DNA from: G963674835 sp963674835
GTDB lineage: Bacteria > Planctomycetota > Planctomycetia > Pirellulales > Thermoguttaceae
Direction: 5' to 3'
Assembly (NCBI GenBank): GCA_963674835.2
Contig: CAXXKC010000003.1
Coordinates: 3,348,001-3,412,000, forward strand
Length of the DNA: 64,000 bases
Shown here: positions 50,490 to 60,392 of the stretch, in pieces
Layout of the letters: the number at the start of each line of letters is the position of its first letter
Position numbering within the stretch: position 1 is the first letter of the stretch
Program-made: the position numbers and the translations under genes
The notes under the pieces: generated by a model
Told to the model about the DNA's origin: nothing
Database searches by the model: none
Seen by the model: only the letters and a program-made list of their open reading frames with translations

Positions 50490-51872
50490 ATGGCCGACAA
50501 AGACCCTGCTGCCACCACCGACGCAACCCCACGAGCGTGGTATCGCGAACTCAACGGCTATCACTGGTGGATTCTCTCCGTAGCCACGCTGGGATGGATG
50601 TGCGATACGATGTCCCAGCGCATCTTCGTGCTTTCACGAAGCCGGGCACTGGCGGAGCTGTTGGGAGTGTCGTCGGCCGACCCGATCGTGAACAAGTACG
50701 GCGGGTACGCCACAGCGGTCCTGCTGATCGGGTGGGCTACCGGCGGCATCATCTTCGGCATCATGGGCGACCGATGGGGCCGCGCCAAGACGATGCTGCT
50801 GACGATCGTGATCTACTCCTTCTTCACCGCCATATCGGCCCTGTCGGTCACGTGGTGGGACTTCATGATCTGCCGTTTCCTAACGGGCCTCGGCGTTGGC
50901 GGTGAGTTTGCCGCAGGCGTGGCGCTCGTGGCCGAAGTGATGCCCACGCGGGCGAGGCCTCATGCACTGGGGTTGCTCCAGGCTATGTCGGCGATCGGCA
51001 ACGTCATCGGCTCGCTCATCGGGTTGGTTCTGTTGCCTGTGACGCTTCAACTTGGTTGGGAAGTGTTCGGTGCCCAGGGCTTTGCCGGCTGGCGACTGAT
51101 GTATGCTGCGGGCCTGATTCCCGCCGTGCTGGTCGTCTTCGTGATGCGGTACGTGAAAGAGCCGGAAACGTGGGTCGCGGCCAAGCAACGCGCAAAGGAA
51201 TCGCCGAAGCAGGAGCAGTCGGCCAAGCTTGGCAGTTGGCGAGAGCTGTTTGGAGATCGGCGGTGGCGATACGCCGTGCTGGTTGGAGTGACGTTGGGGC
51301 TGGCCGGACAGATCGGGCTCTGGGGCGTCGGTTTCTGGTCGCCCGAGTTGCTTCGCAGTCACGTTTTGGCGGACCTCTCTGCGACGCTTCAAGACCGTTA
51401 CACGTCGATCGCCACAGCGTTGCAGGACGTGGGTGCCTTCCTGGGAATCCTGGCCTTCACGTGGCTTGCCGCACGCTCGGGTCGCCGGGCCGCCTTCGCT
51501 GCCTCGTTCGTAGTCGCACTGGGCACGATCATCCTCGTGTTTGGGTTCATGAACTCGGTATCGCAGATCTGGTGGATGATCCCGCTTCTGGGTTTTGCCA
51601 CATTGTCGGCGTTCGGTGGCTATGCCATCTACTTCCCCGAGCTCTTCCCGACGCGGCTGCGGAGCACGGGTACCGGAATCTGCTACAACGTGGCCCGTTA
51701 CCTGGCAGCGGTGGGGCCGATCATGTTCGGTGCCCTGAACGTTCTATACGTGGATCTCGGTGTGAAGTACCCGTTCCGCTGGGCTGCCATTACGGTCGGC
51801 ATGGTCTACGTGATCGGCTTGCTGGTGCTGCCCTTCGCCCCCGAAACCAAGGGCAAGCCGCTGCCGGAATAG
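50490..51872 (+). CDS. MFS transporter, metabolite:H+ symporter type
   Basis: 460 residues, about twelve membrane helices. The MFS signature between helices 2 and 3 is FGIMGDRWGRAKTMLLTIV, and RFLTGLGVGGEFAAGVALVAE lies in helix 4 (sugar/acid symporter type). The second half has FPELFPTRLRSTGTGICYN, another conserved segment of this family. Substrate is unknown. Related proteins carry aromatic acids, sialate or other organic acids. Downstream, on the other strand, lie an isomerase-like protein and a large esterase, so uptake of a sugar or sugar acid is a reasonable guess. Start ATG at 50490. Confidence 0.8.
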   Translation: MADKDPAATTDATPRAWYRELNGYHWWILSVATLGWMCDTMSQRIFVLSRSRALAELLGVSSADPIVNKYGGYATAVLLIGWATGGIIFGIMGDRWGRAKTMLLTIVIYSFFTAISALSVTWWDFMICRFLTGLGVGGEFAAGVALVAEVMPTRARPHALGLLQAMSAIGNVIGSLIGLVLLPVTLQLGWEVFGAQGFAGWRLMYAAGLIPAVLVVFVMRYVKEPETWVAAKQRAKESPKQEQSAKLGSWRELFGDRRWRYAVLVGVTLGLAGQIGLWGVGFWSPELLRSHVLADLSATLQDRYTSIATALQDVGAFLGILAFTWLAARSGRRAAFAASFVVALGTIILVFGFMNSVSQIWWMIPLLGFATLSAFGGYAIYFPELFPTRLRSTGTGICYNVARYLAAVGPIMFGALNVLYVDLGVKYPFRWAAITVGMVYVIGLLVLPFAPETKGKPLPE

Positions 51873-51920
51873 GATATTACCGCCGGGGCATTTTGCGGAT
51901 GGACCAGTCGCGCGCTGGTG

Positions 51921-52868
51921 TTACGCCAAGGCCGAGCCGACCACCGCCTTCATTTTGGCGAGGCCCGTGCGGGCGACTTCCAAGGGATCTTGCTTCCACA
52001 AGTCCTTGTTGAACAGTTCCAGCGATAGCATACCGCGGAACCCAGTTGCGTGAAGGGTGCGCAGGACGGCTTTCAGAGGGCAGATGCCGTCGCCCGGGTA
52101 GATGCGATGGCCGTCGGTGATCGTCTCGCGGGGCGGGTCGGCCGGGTAGTCGTTCATGTGAAAGACATGCATGGCCGCGCCGTTGAGCTGGTTGAGACCG
52201 ACGAAGTCGTTGCCGCCCTTGTAGAGATGGTAGGCATCCAACAGCAGGCAAGCGTCGGGATGAGCTGCCTCGATGACGACGAAGGCCGCTTCGCCCAGGC
52301 GACTGAGCGTCTTGGATCCTCCCCAAAGTTCGAGTTGCGCGACGATGCCCATGGTGCGCCCCAGCTCGAGCACGGTGCGGTAGCGTTCGGCCAGCTTTCG
52401 CAGGTCGACACCGGCGACGTTGTGCAACCCGGCCGGCGGCGCGGCGATCCGCTTGCATCCGATCCGGGCGAGCAGATCCATCTCCTTGCGCAGTTGCTCC
52501 AAGGCCTTGGCGCGATCGGCATCGTCGTCGACCGCCCAATGGGCGAAGCCGATAGCATTTTCGACAGTGAGCCCCAGGTCGGCGATGCGCTTCTTCAGGT
52601 CGGGCAGCGAGCCGTTGCCATCGACGTATCGCTGGAGATTGCGAATCCAGATTTCGATCGCCTGGTAGCCGGCCTTTGAGACGATCGACACCTCCTGGTC
52701 CAGCGGAAGGTTCTGGCCGAGGATCGTGGCCGTGTTGAAACAGAAACCAAAGGGCTCTTGGGACTGGCTGGCACGGTCGGCTGCCGTGGCCCCAGTGGCG
52801 CAGAGGGCCATGGTGCCGAGGCCGACGCCGGCCTGAAGGATGTCGCGGCGAGAGAACTTGTTGCGCAT
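51921..52868 (-). CDS. Tat-signal sugar phosphate isomerase/epimerase-like TIM-barrel protein
   Basis: 315 residues. The N-terminus MRNKFSRRDILQAGVGLG is a Tat-type signal (SRRDIL). A TIM barrel of the AP-endonuclease-2 superfamily follows, with candidate metal ligands in VAQLELWGGSKTLSR, ACLLLDAYHLYKGGN, MHVFHMNDYPAD and MLSLELFNKDLWK. It resembles hydroxypyruvate isomerase or sugar 3-epimerase-like proteins. This is a second, distant paralogue of the gene at 7203. It is downstream of and on the same strand as the large esterase, from which it is separated by 23 bases, so the two may be co-expressed. Confidence 0.8.
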   Translation of the reverse strand: MRNKFSRRDILQAGVGLGTMALCATGATAADRASQSQEPFGFCFNTATILGQNLPLDQEVSIVSKAGYQAIEIWIRNLQRYVDGNGSLPDLKKRIADLGLTVENAIGFAHWAVDDDADRAKALEQLRKEMDLLARIGCKRIAAPPAGLHNVAGVDLRKLAERYRTVLELGRTMGIVAQLELWGGSKTLSRLGEAAFVVIEAAHPDACLLLDAYHLYKGGNDFVGLNQLNGAAMHVFHMNDYPADPPRETITDGHRIYPGDGICPLKAVLRTLHATGFRGMLSLELFNKDLWKQDPLEVARTGLAKMKAVVGSALA

Positions 52869-52891
52869 GGAAAATCGAAGCTTTCAGGAGA

Positions 52892-54943
52892 TCAGGGTTT
52901 GGAGGGAATCGGTTCGCCGAGCGCGTTCTGCGGATCGCGAATCGACACTTTCTTGGACGGCAGCACGGCGACCAGGTCGGGCAGGTCGTACACCTTCAGA
53001 GCGCCGTGGATCACGTTGGCCAGTTGGTTTCTCGCTAACGGTTGTCGCACCACGTCGACCCAACTGACGAGCGACTGTTTCAACAGCAGCGACGCGAACA
53101 GTTCCTGTTCCAAGGCGGCCGCATGGAGGGCGGGCGGGCCGCACTCGCCGATGGCAACCAAGTGGACGGGGCGCCGGCTGTCGGCCGACTCGTAACCGGC
53201 CAGAAAACGGGCGCAAGCGAGGATCTGCTCGGCCCTCAGCGTAAGGTAGGGGCGATCGAGCATGTATGCCAGGAAGATGTCCTTCCAATTGGGGCCGACA
53301 TACTGAGCAACCCGGCTCTTGTCGGAGACGCCCAACTCGCCGAGGCCGCAAAGATCGACGGCCAGGACGACGCGCGGCGAGCCGCCTTCGTTCAGTGCGA
53401 GTTTCTCGAAGGGGCCGCCCTGTGCCGCGTCGGCCGACTTGCCGTTTCCGTTCACATAGAGCATGGCTTCGGATGCCGGTCTCTGCGGCACGAAGGCCAG
53501 TGCCGGCAAGGGAAGGCCGTTCTTCGACGTGAGGATCAGCTTGTCGATCCGGTAGCCCTGGCGATCGATTTGGCCCATTTTCTTCACGGTGATTTCGGGC
53601 AGCTTTTCCAATGGGCGGATGCCGGTGATGCGGCGGACCTCGGCCAGGGCCGCTTTGGGATCGGTGTCCTTCCAGAACTTCTTGCGCAGCGGGGCGTACT
53701 TGCTTTCGAGCTCGGCGTTGAGGTCGTAGACGTTTCTAGCTCCGTCGATCCGCATCACTTGCCCTTGCGGCGAGCACTGCAACTCTTCGACGGTGGCGAT
53801 CGGGAAGTCCGGCTCGGTAATCGCATCGTCGATATTCAGCAGCCAGCGGCGCATCCAGCGCACGGCCGCCACGCGCAGTTGAGTCGAGAAACCATGCTTG
53901 GCGTCGGTCTCCACCAGGTCGACTCTCTCCGCGAAATCCATGCGGGTGTAGAAACGCTTGGCGCGGCGGAACGTATCCCAGGAACCTTGGATGTCGAAGA
54001 AGTCGTGCGTGGCCGTGCACATGAGCGTGGGCTTCGGCGCCCGCATGAGTACGTAATCGGCGTGGCCCATGCCGAAAGCGATCTGGGCGTGGATGTCCTG
54101 TTCCGCGTCGGCAGCACCGATCGTTTCCATCAACCGCCGCATGCTGGTCAGGTAGCAACTGGGAGCGGCCACCTTGATCCGGGGATCGAGGGCCATGAGG
54201 TAGCTGGTCAGCGTGCCACCGCCGGAGTTGCCCGTGCAGCCGATGCGGTCGGCATCGACCTCGGGCCGGCTCTGCAGATAGTCGATGCTGCGCATGCCGT
54301 CCCAAATGCGGTAGGTGGCCGTGTTGCGCCCGACGAGAATGGCACCCACGCCCGCCATGCTGTGGCCCGTGGTCCCGCCAAGGCAAGGCTTGCCCTGTTC
54401 GTCGAAAAGATTGAATCGCTCTCCCTGGTCGATCGGGTCGTAGCAGAGGACGGCCAGCCCGTTCTTGGCCAGAAGAATGCACGCTCGCTGATAGGTCTCG
54501 CCCGCTTTGCCGGTGGCCGTGTGCCCACAGGGAACGAGCACGCCGGGATAGGGCGGCTTCGTCGCGGGAAGATAGAGAACTGCCGTAACGAAATGCCGGG
54601 GCTGGCTTTGGTAGATGACCTTCTCGATCCGATAACCATCGCGCTGGAGTTGGCCGACGACCTTGGGCTCCAACGGCGTCCGCTCAGGCAATTCGCCCAA
54701 CTGCTGGAAGAAGAAATCGCGCATGCGTTTCTGGTGGGCGAGCAGGTCGTCGGACGTTTTGAGTTCTTCGTAGTTCCGGTCCGAACGGTCGAGAGCCTCC
54801 CGCGTCAGACCCATCAGGTACTGGTGCGTTAGGGCTTGAGGGGCGACGCCGTCGACGCCTTTCGGGATCACCTGAAGTTCGTCGGCTTGGGTGCCGGACA
54901 TGAAGCAGAGCAAGGCGATTGTGAGGAGTGACGTGCGGATCAT
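52892..54943 (-). CDS. large secreted alpha/beta hydrolase (acetyl xylan esterase-like)
   Basis: 683 residues from the ATG at 54943, with signal peptide MIRTSLLTIALLCFMSGTQA. Two hydrolase-like halves: the first has PYPGVLVPCGHTATGKAG, AVLCYDPIDQGERF and the nucleophile elbow IGCTGNSGGGTLTSYLM (G-N-S-G-G). DAKHGFSTQLR supplies a likely catalytic His. The second half (VVLAVDLCGLGELGVSD, VHLVAIGECGPPAL) looks like a degenerate repeat of the fold, with no GxSxG. The family deacetylates xylan or related glycans in planctomycete enzyme sets. It is preceded by the divergent Nudix gene and followed by the isomerase-like gene. Confidence 0.8.
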   Translation of the reverse strand: MIRTSLLTIALLCFMSGTQADELQVIPKGVDGVAPQALTHQYLMGLTREALDRSDRNYEELKTSDDLLAHQKRMRDFFFQQLGELPERTPLEPKVVGQLQRDGYRIEKVIYQSQPRHFVTAVLYLPATKPPYPGVLVPCGHTATGKAGETYQRACILLAKNGLAVLCYDPIDQGERFNLFDEQGKPCLGGTTGHSMAGVGAILVGRNTATYRIWDGMRSIDYLQSRPEVDADRIGCTGNSGGGTLTSYLMALDPRIKVAAPSCYLTSMRRLMETIGAADAEQDIHAQIAFGMGHADYVLMRAPKPTLMCTATHDFFDIQGSWDTFRRAKRFYTRMDFAERVDLVETDAKHGFSTQLRVAAVRWMRRWLLNIDDAITEPDFPIATVEELQCSPQGQVMRIDGARNVYDLNAELESKYAPLRKKFWKDTDPKAALAEVRRITGIRPLEKLPEITVKKMGQIDRQGYRIDKLILTSKNGLPLPALAFVPQRPASEAMLYVNGNGKSADAAQGGPFEKLALNEGGSPRVVLAVDLCGLGELGVSDKSRVAQYVGPNWKDIFLAYMLDRPYLTLRAEQILACARFLAGYESADSRRPVHLVAIGECGPPALHAAALEQELFASLLLKQSLVSWVDVVRQPLARNQLANVIHGALKVYDLPDLVAVLPSKKVSIRDPQNALGEPIPSKP

Positions 54944-55213
54944 GAGCGTCTCCCGGAATGTCGTGTGGTGATGGCTCCATGTTCGCAAGAGACGCTTGCC
55001 GGCTCAAGGGCGCGGCGCCCGATATGTGGCCGCACCGAGCAGACGCAGGGCCCGATTCACACATCAAGACGGCTGAACCATCGACCCATTCTGGGGGGTG
55101 ACTGGGCCGGCGCCTTACGCCATCGCGGGCAAATGGAGTATCATTCACATCTTCATGGCGGCCTTGGGCTTTGTGGCTGCCGCGGAGCAAGCCCTGGAGC
55201 GGAAAGATCTCGT

Positions 55214-55771
55214 ATGCCCGATCGCAGTTGGACGTTGTTGGACAGTCGCTGCATTGCCGAATACCCGGTTCTCCAACTCCGCGAGGATCGGTACCGTTTC
55301 GAGCCGACCGGCGCCGAGTCGTCTTTCGTGGTGTGCGATTCGCTCGACTGGGTCCTTATCCTTGCGGCGACCGACGATGACCACCTCATCCTCGTCCGCC
55401 AGTTCCGCCACGGCGTTCAGGGGGTCGTCCTGGAAGTGCCTGGTGGAGTGCTGGATCCGGGCGAGTCGCCGGAAACGGCGGCGGCCAGGGAGTTGCGAGA
55501 AGAGACCGGGTTCGTGGCTCGCTCTTTGCACTACGTGGGCCAGATGTTGCCCAATCCGGCCATCAACAGCGCCCATCTGCACGTGGTGATGGCCGAAGGA
55601 TGCAGCAAAGCCGGCGAACCACAGCCCGACGCCTTCGAACAGATCGAAGTCGTCCTGCGGCCTCTGGCGGACGTGCCCGAGATGATCCGCCGCGGCGAGA
55701 TCCAGCACGCGCTGGTGATTGCCGCTTTCGCCCTGGCCGACGTCCTCACCAGCGGCGGGCCTGCCAACTGA
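55214..55771 (+). CDS. Nudix hydrolase, ADP-ribose/ADP-sugar pyrophosphatase-like
   Basis: 185 residues from the ATG at 55214. The Nudix box is intact: GGVLDPGESPETAAARELRE followed by ETGFVA (pattern Gx5Ex7REUXEEXGU). The N-terminal half (VCDSLDWVLILAATDDDHLI, then LVRQFRHGVQGVVLEVPGG) has the VRQFR element of ADP-ribose pyrophosphatases (NudF-like). It would hydrolyse nucleoside diphosphate-linked substrates to clear ADP-ribose or ADP-sugars in the cytoplasm. It stands alone between leftward genes. Confidence 0.85.
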   Translation: MPDRSWTLLDSRCIAEYPVLQLREDRYRFEPTGAESSFVVCDSLDWVLILAATDDDHLILVRQFRHGVQGVVLEVPGGVLDPGESPETAAARELREETGFVARSLHYVGQMLPNPAINSAHLHVVMAEGCSKAGEPQPDAFEQIEVVLRPLADVPEMIRRGEIQHALVIAAFALADVLTSGGPAN

Positions 55772-55804
55772 GCGCAGGGGGCGGGCGTTCGGCCCCGCTG
55801 CGAC

Positions 55805-57085
55805 TCAGGGTAACTCGATGTTGCTGAACTCGTAGTTGAGTTCCGCGGAGAGGATCGCGCCGGGCGTCTTGTAGACGAACGTGTACTCGTCCAGCGGCTT
55901 CTCCAAGGCGAATAGATACGCCACACCGAAATCGTTCTCGCTCTGGGCGATGCTCTCGAACGTGTCGTAGGGAACCGTCTCGCCGTCGGACGCTTGCAGG
56001 TAGGCCTCGTTGCTGAACATCCAGCTCCGATGCGAGGCCAGGGCGCCATGCGCCTGGTCGTAACTGACCAGAATGCGGATTTGCCAAATGCTGTCGTCCT
56101 TGCGGGCTTGCTGCAAAGTGACCGTTGCGCTGCCGACGCGTTTCCGAACGTTGTTGGCCTCGGTGAGCCGGTCGAAACGGAAGGTCTCGACCTTGCTGGG
56201 CAACAGCGCGTTGATCGTACCGTGTAGCTTTCCGATGCTCTTCACGTCGCGCGACGGGAGTTTCAAGGGAATTTGGAACTGCACCGCCTTCGCCTGAGGT
56301 GTGACCGGGACTTCGAGCTCCGCACGTTTCTCCGACACGACGATCGATTTCCCACGCTCGTCGACGGCCTGAATGGCGGCGATCGGCTGCGTCAGGGCGA
56401 TCGGCGACAGCCGGGGCTCCCAGGCGACTTCGATCGCCAGATCCAATGTGCCGCTCTGGGGAATGCGAAACGTCCGTTTGGCCAACGCGCTGACTACCTC
56501 GAAACGAAACGAACCCGAACAACTGGTCAGGTTTGGCTGTGCGACTTCGCCGTTCGGCTGGGGAATAAGAGTGAGCTCCGCCTGGTCGCCGAACGGATAG
56601 ACTTGCAGCCCGGCGCGGCGCGCCACGTCGTCCAGCGCCTGCCAGAAGGGCGCCTTGTCGAAGTCGACAGTCAGGGGCGGCTCGTTGGGTGCCGGCGGGG
56701 CCCGTAGCTGGATGCGGTTGCCGGTTTGGTCCTGGATGGCCGCCAGGATCTTCGAAAGTGGCATTGCCTCGCCTCGCAGCGTCACACGCGTCGGTTCCAC
56801 GTAGGTTTCAATCAACTGCTTCTGCACCGCATGTCGGATTCGCTCCAGACGCTGCTGCACCTCGGCCGACAACCGATCGGTCGACGTGGGAAGCCACTCA
56901 AGCGCCGGCGGGCCCATCTTCGTCAGCTCGTCCTCCGCTTTCTGCCGCTCGGCCAGACGGGGGGAATCCAACTGGCGAACGAGCCGCAGAATCACTTGCT
57001 CTTGCGCGCCGGTCTCGCTGGCAGACGACGTTTCGGCCGGGGCTTGTCCAACAACGGCGGCTGCGAGAACCAGCGAGGCCCACAT
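55805..57085 (-). CDS. secreted protein with STN/secretin-short-domain-like segment
   Basis: 426 residues from the ATG at 57085, with signal peptide MWASLVLAAAVVGQAPA. A short alpha-helical segment follows (ILRLVRQLDSPRLAERQKAE, HEAT-like). Then comes a region RVTLRGEAMPLSKILAAIQD, QTGNRIQL and FWQALDDVARRAGLQVY, which resembles an STN domain, the small fold at the start of secretins and TonB receptors. The rest is beta-rich with no recognised domain (for example GTLDLAIEVAWEPRLSP). The protein is probably periplasmic. Similar architectures occur in planctomycetes without known function. Convergent with the Nudix gene and divergent from the PL8 lyase gene. Confidence 0.6.
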   Translation of the reverse strand: MWASLVLAAAVVGQAPAETSSASETGAQEQVILRLVRQLDSPRLAERQKAEDELTKMGPPALEWLPTSTDRLSAEVQQRLERIRHAVQKQLIETYVEPTRVTLRGEAMPLSKILAAIQDQTGNRIQLRAPPAPNEPPLTVDFDKAPFWQALDDVARRAGLQVYPFGDQAELTLIPQPNGEVAQPNLTSCSGSFRFEVVSALAKRTFRIPQSGTLDLAIEVAWEPRLSPIALTQPIAAIQAVDERGKSIVVSEKRAELEVPVTPQAKAVQFQIPLKLPSRDVKSIGKLHGTINALLPSKVETFRFDRLTEANNVRKRVGSATVTLQQARKDDSIWQIRILVSYDQAHGALASHRSWMFSNEAYLQASDGETVPYDTFESIAQSENDFGVAYLFALEKPLDEYTFVYKTPGAILSAELNYEFSNIELP

Positions 57086-57369
57086 GATGGCATCTCCATG
57101 CGATGAGAGGAGCGGCGATCCGGCATCCATTGTAAGACGATCGCCGGGCGAACGCCAAGTAGGGACAGGCATGCTGGCGGACCGGCAGTGGAAGCGAACA
57201 CGCAGGTCTTTATGCATTTCGGCGTTGTGTGTGGTAAGATGGGGCTGAGACACACCTGCCTTCTAGGGAAGAACGAGCCACGAGCGACTGCGGCCGGCTT
57301 GCCACTTCCCATCCTGTTTGCGTACGGCCCCGCCAATCTCCTTCCACTGAATCCCCGCCGGAGAATCGC

Positions 57370-59520
57370 ATGTCTTGCTCGAACGCATCTGGCCCGATCC
57401 CGCGCATCGCGCTATTTGTGGGAAGCATCGCTCTTATGACCACTTTCGTCGGCCAACGCGGCCACGGCGCAGAGAAACGAGCATCCGATGATCTGGAGAC
57501 GATTCGCCAAAGGATGCTCGCCCCATTGCTCGGGCGCGTAGATGCCAAGGCGGTCCGGAAGTGTGCCGAAGCGTTGCAAGCGGACGGGAGTTGGCCCGAT
57601 ATCGACTACCAGGATCGGCTGGGTTCGTACTGGAGGACGACCGAGCATTTGAGCCGGTTGGCACTGCTGGCTCAAGCGTACGCCGCGCCGGCATCGGAGC
57701 TTCACGGAGACGCAGATTTGCGGCGAGCCGTTTTTCGGAGCCTCGACTACTGGCTGGACCACGATTTTAGGAATCCGAACTGGTGGTGGAACGACATCGG
57801 CGTCCCGAAGATCTTGGAGCGAAGCCTGCTGCTTCTGAACGACGAGCTATCGCCCGAACAACGCAGCAAGGCCGCAGAAATCCTCAAGCGGGCCAAGATC
57901 GGCATGACCGGGCAGAACCTCGTTTGGGTGAGCGAAATCACGGCGATTCGCGGTATCCTCGAAAACGATCCCGAACTGGTGGGCAAGGCCTATCGGAAGA
58001 TCACTGACGAGATCCGGATCAGTTCGGGCGAAGGAGTCCAGGCCGATTTCAGTTTCCATCAGCACGGTCCGTGTCTCTACAGTCACGGGTACGGGGCCGC
58101 GTTTGCCACCGACTGCACGCGGATTGCCACGCAGGTGGCAGGAACACGATGGGCCTTCCCGCCGGAGAAGATCGCGATCCTCAGCCGATTGATCCTGGAC
58201 GGAGACCAGTGGCTGTGCCGGGGCAGCGCTACCGACTTCGGCGCAAGCGGGCGCCAGATCGCCCGGCATGGGCAGGATGCCCGGTACCTCACAAGCGCCG
58301 CACGTTCGCTGTTAGCCCTGCCGACGGGGCGCGAGGACGAGGTCCGTGCGTTGGACGCTCGTACATCGGGGCGCCCGGCGCCGGCGCTGGTCGGGAACCG
58401 GCATTTCTGGCGATCCGACATGATGGTCCATCATCGGCCCGCCTATTATGCGTCGGCCCGGATGTATTCGAACAGAACGGCCAATACCGATGCACCATGC
58501 AACGAGGAGGGCTTGAAGAGTCATCACGTCGCCGACGGCTGCAACGTGTTGATGCGGACGGGACGCGAGTACGCCGACATCTATCCCGTCTGGGACTGGC
58601 AGAAGATCCCGGGCACGACCGTCGAACAGAAGCCGGAGCTGACCGGATCGCCGCGAGTGAAGGGCGAGCGGGCGTTCGTAGGTGGCGTATCCGACGGCAT
58701 GTATGGAATGGCGGCGCTGGACTTCAGCCGCGGGCCGTTGGCCGCTCGCAAGAGCTGGTTCTTCTTCGATGATGAGTACGTTTGCCTGGGTGCAGGAATC
58801 ACGTGCACGTCCGACAATCCCGTCCTGACGACGATTTACCAGTGCCGGCTGTCCGGCCCCGTGAGGATGGCCGACAGCCAGCGTTCGCGGGAAGTCGCAC
58901 GGGGTGAGCACTCGCTTGACCAAGCACGATGGGTCTGGCATGACCAGGTCGCTCACCTGCTGCTCCAGCCGGCACGCATCGCGGCCAGCAACGAGAAGCG
59001 CACGGGATCGTGGCGGCAGATCAGCCACCGTTACCCCGAGAAGCCGATTTCCGACGACGTTTCCGCACTCTGGATCGACCACGGCAAGCATCCCCAGAAG
59101 GCTACGTACGCATATGCGGTCGTGCCCGGCATCGATGCCGACGCCGTGGCGTCCTACGTGGATCGGCTGCCGGTGCGGGTCGTCCGCAACGATCCTTCGG
59201 TTCAGGCAGTGCTTCAAGAGAAGCTGGGCATCGCGGGCGTCGCCTTCTACGAGCCGGGCCAAGTGTCGCTGACAGACGATTCGACCGTCCGAGTGGATCG
59301 CGCGTGCCTGCTGTTGCTGCGCCCGACGACCGGCGGACTGGAAATCTCGGTATCCAGCCCCGATGGTAAGACGGACGTTGTTGCCGTCGAGCTAAGCGGC
59401 AAGTTCCAGGGCGATTCCGTGCAAACGCTCGACGGCCCACCGCGGTCGCGGGTCGTGGTGAAATTGCCCGGCGGTCTGGAGACGGGCAAGAGCGTGACGA
59501 AGAAGCTCGCGCGGCCGTAG
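57370..59520 (+). CDS. secreted polysaccharide lyase, family 8
   Basis: 716 residues with signal peptide (IALFVGSIALMTTFV). PL8 features in order: aromatic cleft RNPNWWWNDIGVPK, substrate-neutralising Asn183 in MTGQNLVW, then DFSFHQHGPCLYSHGYG with His232 and Tyr241 at the same 9-residue spacing as the catalytic pair of chondroitin AC lyase. Arg is present in DFGASGRQIAR, and Glu in NEEGLKSHH. VWDWQKIPGTTVE is the central-domain hallmark. The C-terminal beta domains complete the fold. The family cleaves hyaluronate, chondroitin or xanthan by beta-elimination. The substrate is likely an algal or animal uronic-acid polymer; which one is not clear. Confidence 0.88.
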   Translation: MSCSNASGPIPRIALFVGSIALMTTFVGQRGHGAEKRASDDLETIRQRMLAPLLGRVDAKAVRKCAEALQADGSWPDIDYQDRLGSYWRTTEHLSRLALLAQAYAAPASELHGDADLRRAVFRSLDYWLDHDFRNPNWWWNDIGVPKILERSLLLLNDELSPEQRSKAAEILKRAKIGMTGQNLVWVSEITAIRGILENDPELVGKAYRKITDEIRISSGEGVQADFSFHQHGPCLYSHGYGAAFATDCTRIATQVAGTRWAFPPEKIAILSRLILDGDQWLCRGSATDFGASGRQIARHGQDARYLTSAARSLLALPTGREDEVRALDARTSGRPAPALVGNRHFWRSDMMVHHRPAYYASARMYSNRTANTDAPCNEEGLKSHHVADGCNVLMRTGREYADIYPVWDWQKIPGTTVEQKPELTGSPRVKGERAFVGGVSDGMYGMAALDFSRGPLAARKSWFFFDDEYVCLGAGITCTSDNPVLTTIYQCRLSGPVRMADSQRSREVARGEHSLDQARWVWHDQVAHLLLQPARIAASNEKRTGSWRQISHRYPEKPISDDVSALWIDHGKHPQKATYAYAVVPGIDADAVASYVDRLPVRVVRNDPSVQAVLQEKLGIAGVAFYEPGQVSLTDDSTVRVDRACLLLLRPTTGGLEISVSSPDGKTDVVAVELSGKFQGDSVQTLDGPPRSRVVVKLPGGLETGKSVTKKLARP

Positions 59521-59730
59521 CGAAGCAATGCCAACCTATTGGGTCCTGCATTGGAACTGGAACGAGGCCGACCATCGGGAGGCCGAAAGATCAGGATTGG
59601 GTCGGACCCCTTGTTCCGTTTTCAATACAAGCATCAATAGAGCGCATTCGGCGTAACCGTAGCGTGTATTTCGCTTTCCCCAATCGTAGAAACACGCTGC
59701 CGCGAACGCTGCAGTCAAATGCGACACGCA

Positions 59731-60111
59731 CTACCGATCCGAGGCCGACTCCGATGGGCCGAAAGCCTCCATCGCCTGATCGGCGTCGGTATGGATCTCG
59801 AGGAGTTTCGTCAGGCCGGTAAGCTTGAACACCTCGAGAACGTTCAGCGACAGGTTGCACAGCTTCAGGCGGACCTCATTCAAGCGGCACTGCTTCTGCA
59901 ATCGGAGGATCTGGCCGATCATGAGAGAAGAGACAAAGTCGACGCCGGAGAAATCCAGCAGCATTCTCCCGTCCGTCGCGGCCTGGGGGACCAGTTCCTG
60001 AAGCTGATTGCCGATCTCCTGAATCAGCCGTTCTCCAGCGATTCTCGCCTCGCCGAACGATACGACGAGTACGCCGTCGGTCTCGCGGGTCAACAGGGAT
60101 GCCTCCGACAT
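59731..60111 (-). CDS. STAS-domain anti-anti-sigma factor-like protein
   Basis: 126 residues from the ATG at 60111, preceded by AAGGAAAGGAA on the minus strand, a good ribosome-binding site (a start 69 bases upstream is less likely). It is a single STAS domain. GVLVVSFGEARIAGERLIQEI begins the domain and MLLDFSGVDFVSSLMIGQIL has the Ser segment that is phosphorylated in SpoIIAA-type proteins. It normally binds an anti-sigma kinase. No RsbW-like kinase or sigma gene is in the window, so the partner is elsewhere. Divergent from pilT across a 281-base spacer. Confidence 0.85.
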   Translation of the reverse strand: MSEASLLTRETDGVLVVSFGEARIAGERLIQEIGNQLQELVPQAATDGRMLLDFSGVDFVSSLMIGQILRLQKQCRLNEVRLKLCNLSLNVLEVFKLTGLTKLLEIHTDADQAMEAFGPSESASDR

Positions 60112-60392
60112 GCGGGTGTTCCTTTCCTTGTCGATGCGGTCGATTCCGACCAGCGCCACTCGAATCCGAACAGATGACACCCACTGTATCGCCCGGTGCC
60201 GAGGCTGTCGAGGGTTCTGACCTTGGACCCTCTATAGCGGGCCACCCCCCTGGTCGGGCGTCTTCTGCGACGCCCAGCCTGCTGCCCGCACAGGACTGGC
60301 GGATTTTGCAAAGAATCGACATGATTCACAATACGCGGGTCGAGGCCGCCGCGGTGTTTCGACTGGGCCGCAGTATTTCGGGGGGAATTGCC

